A stretch of DNA of 64,000 bases. Source: Metaphire vulgaris (taxonomy: Eukaryota; Annelida; Clitellata; Crassiclitellata; Megascolecidae). The position numbers and the translations under genes were made by a program. Positions 59,204-64,000 of this stretch are shown here, piece after piece; position 1 is the stretch's first letter; each line of letters begins with the position of its first letter. The stretch covers positions 22,799,486-22,863,485 of the forward strand of contig CM030832.1 of NCBI GenBank assembly GCA_018105865.1, in the 5' to 3' direction. The notes beneath the pieces are model-generated. The model made no database searches. It saw only the letters and a program-made list of their open reading frames with translations, and had not been told where the DNA came from.

Positions 59204-60106
59204 TTAAGACCACAAATATTGTTGCTTCAAAGCATAAACACTAATTCTGACATCATCGTCGATAAGAAGCTGTCCTTTGATTTCGTCATAGAAAATTCTG
59301 TGGAGAATTGACGACGGACGATTCTCCTGACGATGCTCGTTGGTTGAAACAAGAACTCCAGCCCATTGAAGACATGCATCCAGCATTATGACTCGGTTAT
59401 TGTACGTATCCGCGACGAAGATTCGCTCATCCTAGTCGATGCAAAGATCGCATAGATAAGAAGTTGCATGAGAGCCAAACACTTGTTCACGATTATGAGG
59501 AATAAAACGACGAATGATCGTCTTACCATCTCGACTCACTCCACTCACTGTCCACTTCAACTGCTCATCATCGTCGTCATACACGACTTCTTTTCCTGCG
59601 CGTTCGACTTGCTTTATGGTATGTAGAATGAGAAAATTCCCATTTCATGATTCCGCCAATCCACAAGTATTGTCTATGTCTTCATTTAAGCGAATGACGT
59701 AAATACGTTCGGCATTAGGCGAATATGCTCTCACGATCACAGGAGAATGTCCAGTTGCTGTTACTAATTGACCATCTGGAGACAAATAAAGAACCCGCGG
59801 ACGAAAATTTTGTTCAAACTGTACCCATGTGCGGTAGGATTCGGGTTCCATTTGTCCACTTATTTTCCAAACGCAATTCCATTTGCAGGCCAAGGTGTAG
59901 ATATAGTTTTGTTTCTCGCAGGATTTAAGTTCAGATAGGAGTGTGTCATCTTCTAGCTGTATTTCATTTTTCATATGAAACGGACTTTTATCTTCGAACA
60001 CACAAATTTTGGAAAGATGTTCAACCATGTATAGAGATGCGCTGGATCGGCAGAGAACGTAAATTCTGTCTCTTAGTTTCGTAATTCCGCTATGATAGAC
60101 CATATA
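59204..60106 (-). pseudogene. NHL-like propeller exon, copy C, two nonsense codons
   Basis: The minus strand reads as a third propeller copy from MVYHSGITKLRDRIYV to RISVYALKQQYLWS. The frame is preserved over about 900 bases, but it has TGA just after GLAES (59645-59647) and TAG after DLCID (about 59435). Both stand where the paralogues have serine (TCA and TCT-type codons). Between them the text is conserved: VSRDGKTIIRRF, YLCDLCID, DERIFVADTYNNRVIMLD. No acceptor or upstream exon is visible, and the final TAA is formed at the junction with the MITE at 59203. More divergent from A and B than they are from each other. Confidence 0.75.
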
Positions 60107-60644
60107 GCCTAGTAATTTTTCAATTCAATATCTCCTATGAAGCTTGTAGTAAACTTTGAGAGTTCACCTGAAAATAATCATTGAATAATAATGTAATTAC
60201 GTAGGCCCATCTCAAAAAATTACTTTGTCTGATTTTCATTATAGATGCTGGCCATTTGCTCTTGAGGCTAGATATTTAATTGCTTCCGATTTAGCATTCC
60301 TGCAAAATTAATTGTCTTTTCTATGTTTATTTGGAATTCATGTTTGTATATTATGCGAGGAAATTGCTGAAAGTCAAAACAACTTTTCATCCTAATGTAC
60401 AGGGTGTCTAACAAAACCAGCAGGAAAACTATGATTTCTTAAAACTTTCTAAATATATTTCTATCAAAATTTTCACACGTGTACAGCACATATTTCTCCA
60501 CCTTTCTGCTTATTTGCATCTCATTTGCATGTAAGATGGCCATATTGTGAGATAAAAATCAAACTTCGATTTTTACTACTCAATCGCAGCATGATAGGCC
60601 TAAATATCTAGCTTCACATAAATTTGGTCTCATGTCACTGTTGG

Positions 60645-60713
<69 letters not shown>

Positions 60714-60804
60714 AAGTTTAAATTAAACACAAATTTTTAAAATGTTTTTAAATTCGCATAATTCGGCATAGCAAGAACAGTTTTCAATCGCTTTACTACA
60801 CTAT

Positions 60805-60871
<67 letters not shown>
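60645..60871. repeat. inverted pair of (GTA)n and (TAC)n microsatellites
   Basis: (GTA)n at 60645-60713 and its reverse complement (TAC)n at about 60807-60871, separated by some 90 bases. The stem extends inward through TAGTAAAG / CTTTACTA. The pair could fold into a hairpin with about 65-base arms. Confidence 0.92.
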
Positions 60872-60872
<1 letters not shown>

Positions 60873-61823
60873 TCTTTCAACATCTATTGAATATCATCAT
60901 GACCGCTTATGATACACCATTGACGTAGCCAGGCATCCGGACTATGTGGCACCAAGACTTCTACCGACCGACATTTCGAATTCCAGCTAAAGACATTGGG
61001 ATAGCTTCGTGCGCCGAAACATTTATTTTAGGGTATATTAAATTTCAATCTTGAGGTTTGAAGCATATTTTTAGACAACATGACCATTGACCATATTGTC
61101 AAACTCTACCCCTGAACTGATTCAGCAACCAGTCTATTCTGGGCATAACTCTCTTGTACCCTCCTGTGGTTACGCCAGTTATCCATTAACGGTGCCTGGG
61201 AAGGTGACTCAGCCGCCCAACATGTAGGGTAACCCGATACATGTAGGGTACCCCGAGATTCATGCTTTTGACATTGTGATAAATTAGTAGGCGATATATA
61301 ACAGACAACTACTCGGCACCCTCACCTCATTAGATGAAATTTGCATAATGTTTCTGTAAGAGTCTCACAACTTGTCTTGATCTTAGGCCTAATAAAGGAA
61401 TGAATTGTTATTTATTATAAAGTGGCCGAGAGTTGTAATACAACTAAATATGTCGATTCTTTCGACAATCACTCTACTCATCCGAAAAATTCTCATGGTG
61501 TTTTGAGCAAATTCCGTTATTGGTCCTAAGCCGAACATGGGACGACCCTATTGCCTCTCGAGGCTCTCGTACCATTATTCTCTAGCGCTTGTTAGCTATC
61601 TGTACGAACTTAGAAGTTCATTTGCACACAATTTGCTCTACAGTATTTGCTATTTTGTACCACTAAGTTTATAAGCTACGACCATTATACAGAAGGTACC
61701 GCAGGTGGAGACCTCCCCACGTACTTATTCATATTGATAGCTTTTATGAATAATATAATCAACGTTTTAAAACTTATTTCTTACTCTGCCGTAGCATAGC
61801 AGCCAAAAGGAACGGCTTTGGTC

Positions 61824-62010
61824 CAGTGGCGGCTCCACCGGGGAGGCCAGGGGGGCCCGTGCCCCCCCCCTATTGAGAGCCTGGCCCCCCAGTGGCCCCC
61901 CCAGTTGGGACCCTATACTTAATGCTACATACATTAAACAACAAATGGTTGGCCCCATGATTAGAAGTTCCCCCAACGCCCCCACTTGCCAAATCCTAGA
62001 GCCGCCACTG
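61824..62010. mobile_element. CAGTGGCGGCTC hAT MITE, copy 2, perfect 8-bp TSD
   Basis: Perfect inverted CAGTGGCGGCTC ends, 187 bases, CTTTGGTC on both sides (61816-61823, 62011-62018). Inverted relative to 31817-32002. Confidence 0.95.
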
Positions 62011-62195
62011 CTTTGGTCAATCTACAGTAATTGGCCTACTAGGCCTAATAGAGCCGCCTGAGCCGCAGACTCAATTTGAACCAGGAAATCAACTGAGAGA
62101 TGTAATTAATGCCTGTATGCACAATTATAGCAGGCTTACTGTACAAGAAAATCAAGTACAATTAAATAGAAGCAAAACTATGCTGCAAATGCTGC

Positions 62196-62440
62196 TTAAG
62201 AGCCTGCAACAAGCATCCAAACATGAGCAGATAATGCAGGAATTATGTAAAATGAGGATACAGAAATTATTGCATGACAATAACAAAGGTTGCGGGTGGA
62301 AGCTGGAATCGAGTCTCGAATTTCTGATGCAGCGTAATAAAAGGCACGATTGTAGATTTTCGAGGATGACAAATGTAACGGACGTGAGGGAGTGGGATGA
62401 GTCACGATCGTGTGTGTCCAGGAGATTGGGGCATTATTAT
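62196..62440 (-). mobile_element. possible LINE remnant
   Basis: The minus strand reads KIYNRAFYYAASEIRDSIP, which recalls the NRAFxxAAPxxWNSLP segment of LINE tails. Short and degenerate. The plus strand is also open here (62117-62479) without recognisable content. Confidence 0.3.
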
Positions 62441-63349
62441 TCAGACATGTTAGCGGGAAGTGTTTTCACGCGTGTCTAAACCTACCGTATGTCTGCCCGC
62501 TGAGAGAGACCAAATAATCAAATTGGACAAAAACATATCTTAACTATAAATCTAAACGACAATAAAACAGTCCTCTAGCACAGCACCAGCTGAAAACGGA
62601 TCTAATATGACAGGCCGAGTACCACGACGATAACGCACGACACTCTCTTAACCAGTAATAATTAACAGGCCCTGAAATTATTGGAGCCTAACTGCGCAGT
62701 CAACAGTTGCTATATGCCTCAGAATGACTATAGGCCTAGTGATAGGAAATATCATCAGATATATCCTGGATGAGTTACTATAGAAGACACTGACAGTGAT
62801 TAATATTTGTTAAAATTTCGACACTCCCAGACTTTGTTATATTATATAGGCCCACACTCGAAGAAAGAAATGGAGGAAATGCATTAGCTGTAACTCCATA
62901 GTTCATAGATCCTGTTATAATGAATTAAAACATGCGCAAGTAATAATAGCTTGGCATTTGACTACATGACAACTTCAAGAATCGGTTTAACACCATTCGT
63001 TACTTCATTTAGAACAAGCTGATAGAAACTGCGTGAAAAAATATAATAGCAAAGTAAAGGAGGCAAAACATTAATAATATCACGGTGAGTGCATGTTAGA
63101 ATTCTCATAGGAATACAAGGACTATCGGTGTATGCAGAGCATTACTATAAAATTTTTCTTCTTCTTTAGGTGTTGTGTATTTCTACGTTAACGACCATGG
63201 ATTTCCACTTTGTTCGATCTAAACATCCTCTTATTAATTCAATGTTATTTTTTACTCCCCCAATTATTTATCGTAGGCAGTATATATATATAATATAATA
63301 TATACATAGAATAGCTGTTTCTCTGACTTGTTCTTGCTCTTGTTCCTCC

Positions 63350-63601
63350 ACTTTTCCGGCTATGCTAAATGCTCCGGGCCTTCTTTGCTCATTATGTGTA
63401 TTTGATGGCTACAATCAGACTTATTTCCATTCCAATTTCATACAAGATCTCTCTTCTTTGGTATTCTTTTCCGCCCATGCAATCTTCAGCACCCTTCTCA
63501 AAAACACATTGTGTGGCTGTCAATTTCTCCTGCATGGCCTTGGATATAGTCCGTGCATCTGTTCCATACAAGAGGACTGACCAAACATAGCTTTTGGGCA
63601 T
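63350..63601 (-). mobile_element. LINE 3' fragment (minus)
   Basis: SYVWSVLLYGTDARTISKAMQ followed by KLTATQCVFEKG matches the conserved 'VLLYGxExWTI' block of LINE reverse transcriptases. Truncated. Confidence 0.65.
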
Positions 63602-63689
63602 TCTTAGTTGTGTCTCGTAAGAGATGTGTCCATTTTAAAGTATCGCTTTGAGTTCACAGAATGCTGCCTTGGCCATTCCTATTCTTCAT

Positions 63690-63960
63690 GCTATGACTGT
63701 CAAGTTCGGAGAACGTTCATTCTCGCGCGGAAATCCCCTCCTCTGGAACACATTGCCGGATGGCGTGTCGTCCGTCACTTCCTTTGGACAGTTCGCGGTA
63801 AACTAAAGACGCATTTATTCAACATCTCGTTTCCACGCTCCTTGTAAAGCGCCCTTGACTTTGGCCCTCGCTATGTTTAGTTAGTTAATTTAGTTTAAAC
63901 GACAATTTATATAGCGCAGTAACAAAGTCAGAGGCTTAAGGCAAAGGCGCTTTACACATT
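63690..63960 (+). mobile_element. LINE 3' fragment (plus) with tail
   Basis: The plus strand reads RTFILARKSPPLE in one frame; in the neighbouring frame it gives SFSRGNPLLWNTLP, and ends KTHLFNISFPRSL, closely like the fragment at 54164-54799. An ATTTATATAGCGC sequence follows at about 63905. Confidence 0.65.
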
Positions 63961-64000
63961 GCACTTGTTTGAGATGTCGAACAGGTGCGTCTTAAGTTTT

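Noticed and set aside
59514..59928. Plus-strand frames over propeller copy C
   Set aside because: Antisense shadows of the conserved minus-strand propeller reading.
62117..62479. 120-codon plus-strand frame
   Set aside because: No recognisable domain or splice support; the opposite strand looks LINE-like. Left unassigned.

Overview
This is a stretch of animal nuclear DNA. It shows introns with consensus splice sites, tRNA-derived and LINE retroelements, many short DNA transposons and long microsatellites, and no operons or bacterial signals. The gene content (an IL-17-like cytokine pair, CARD exons, an NHL-type beta-propeller exon, a one-domain Ig receptor with tyrosine motifs) fits a marine invertebrate, perhaps an invertebrate deuterostome; the phylum is not decided by what I can see. 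The short palindrome TAGGCCTA and close variants are conspicuously common throughout. One 100-base assembly gap lies at 5501-5600.

The core is a tandem segmental duplication of an immune-type gene block. Copy A (about 5.6-15.5 kb) and copy B (about 32.8-43.5 kb) each hold the 3' end of a plus-strand gene ending in an NHL-like propeller exon, then a convergent minus-strand two-exon IL-17-like gene; equivalent points lie about 27.2-28.0 kb apart. Between them, 22.4-33.8 kb holds what I read as one plus-strand gene (eight exons, all phases compatible, 957 codons plus stop): CARD1 - CARD2 - helical exon - short linker - F-box-like exon - CARD3 - second helical exon - NHL propeller. Copy A's propeller has lost one base near its end. 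A third, more divergent propeller copy lies on the minus strand at 59.2-60.1 kb and carries two in-frame stop codons.

At 49.0-56.0 kb, four small phase-1 exons join into a 221-residue type I membrane protein: signal peptide, one Ig domain (Cys-Trp-Cys), one membrane helix, and a tail with four YxxL motifs, the first matching the ITIM consensus. Three of the four exons cannot be found from long open frames alone. IL-17 ligand genes, CARD adaptor-like exons, a propeller sensor-like module and an inhibitory-type receptor therefore sit together, which suggests an expanding innate-immunity cluster.

The rest is mostly mobile DNA. I could define many elements by terminal inverted repeats plus matching target-site duplications: about ten hAT-like elements (8-bp duplications), a 2.2 kb hAT-like element holding three further insertions, a 2.3 kb foldback element, a piggyBac-like MITE (TTAA), a mariner abutting a Ginger-like element, a TGT...ACA element with a 4-bp duplication, a tRNA-SINE, three copies of a GTCCATAAATGACGT MITE, and at least nine LINE 3' fragments. 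Because copies A and B provide empty sites for each other, several insertions can be dated as later than the duplication. Stretches not listed below (roughly 2700-3480, 3840-4590, 14250-14800, 15600-16870, 19200-20700, 47100-48220, 51060-51980, 57850-58020, 60110-60640, 62500-63350) showed me no supportable gene.
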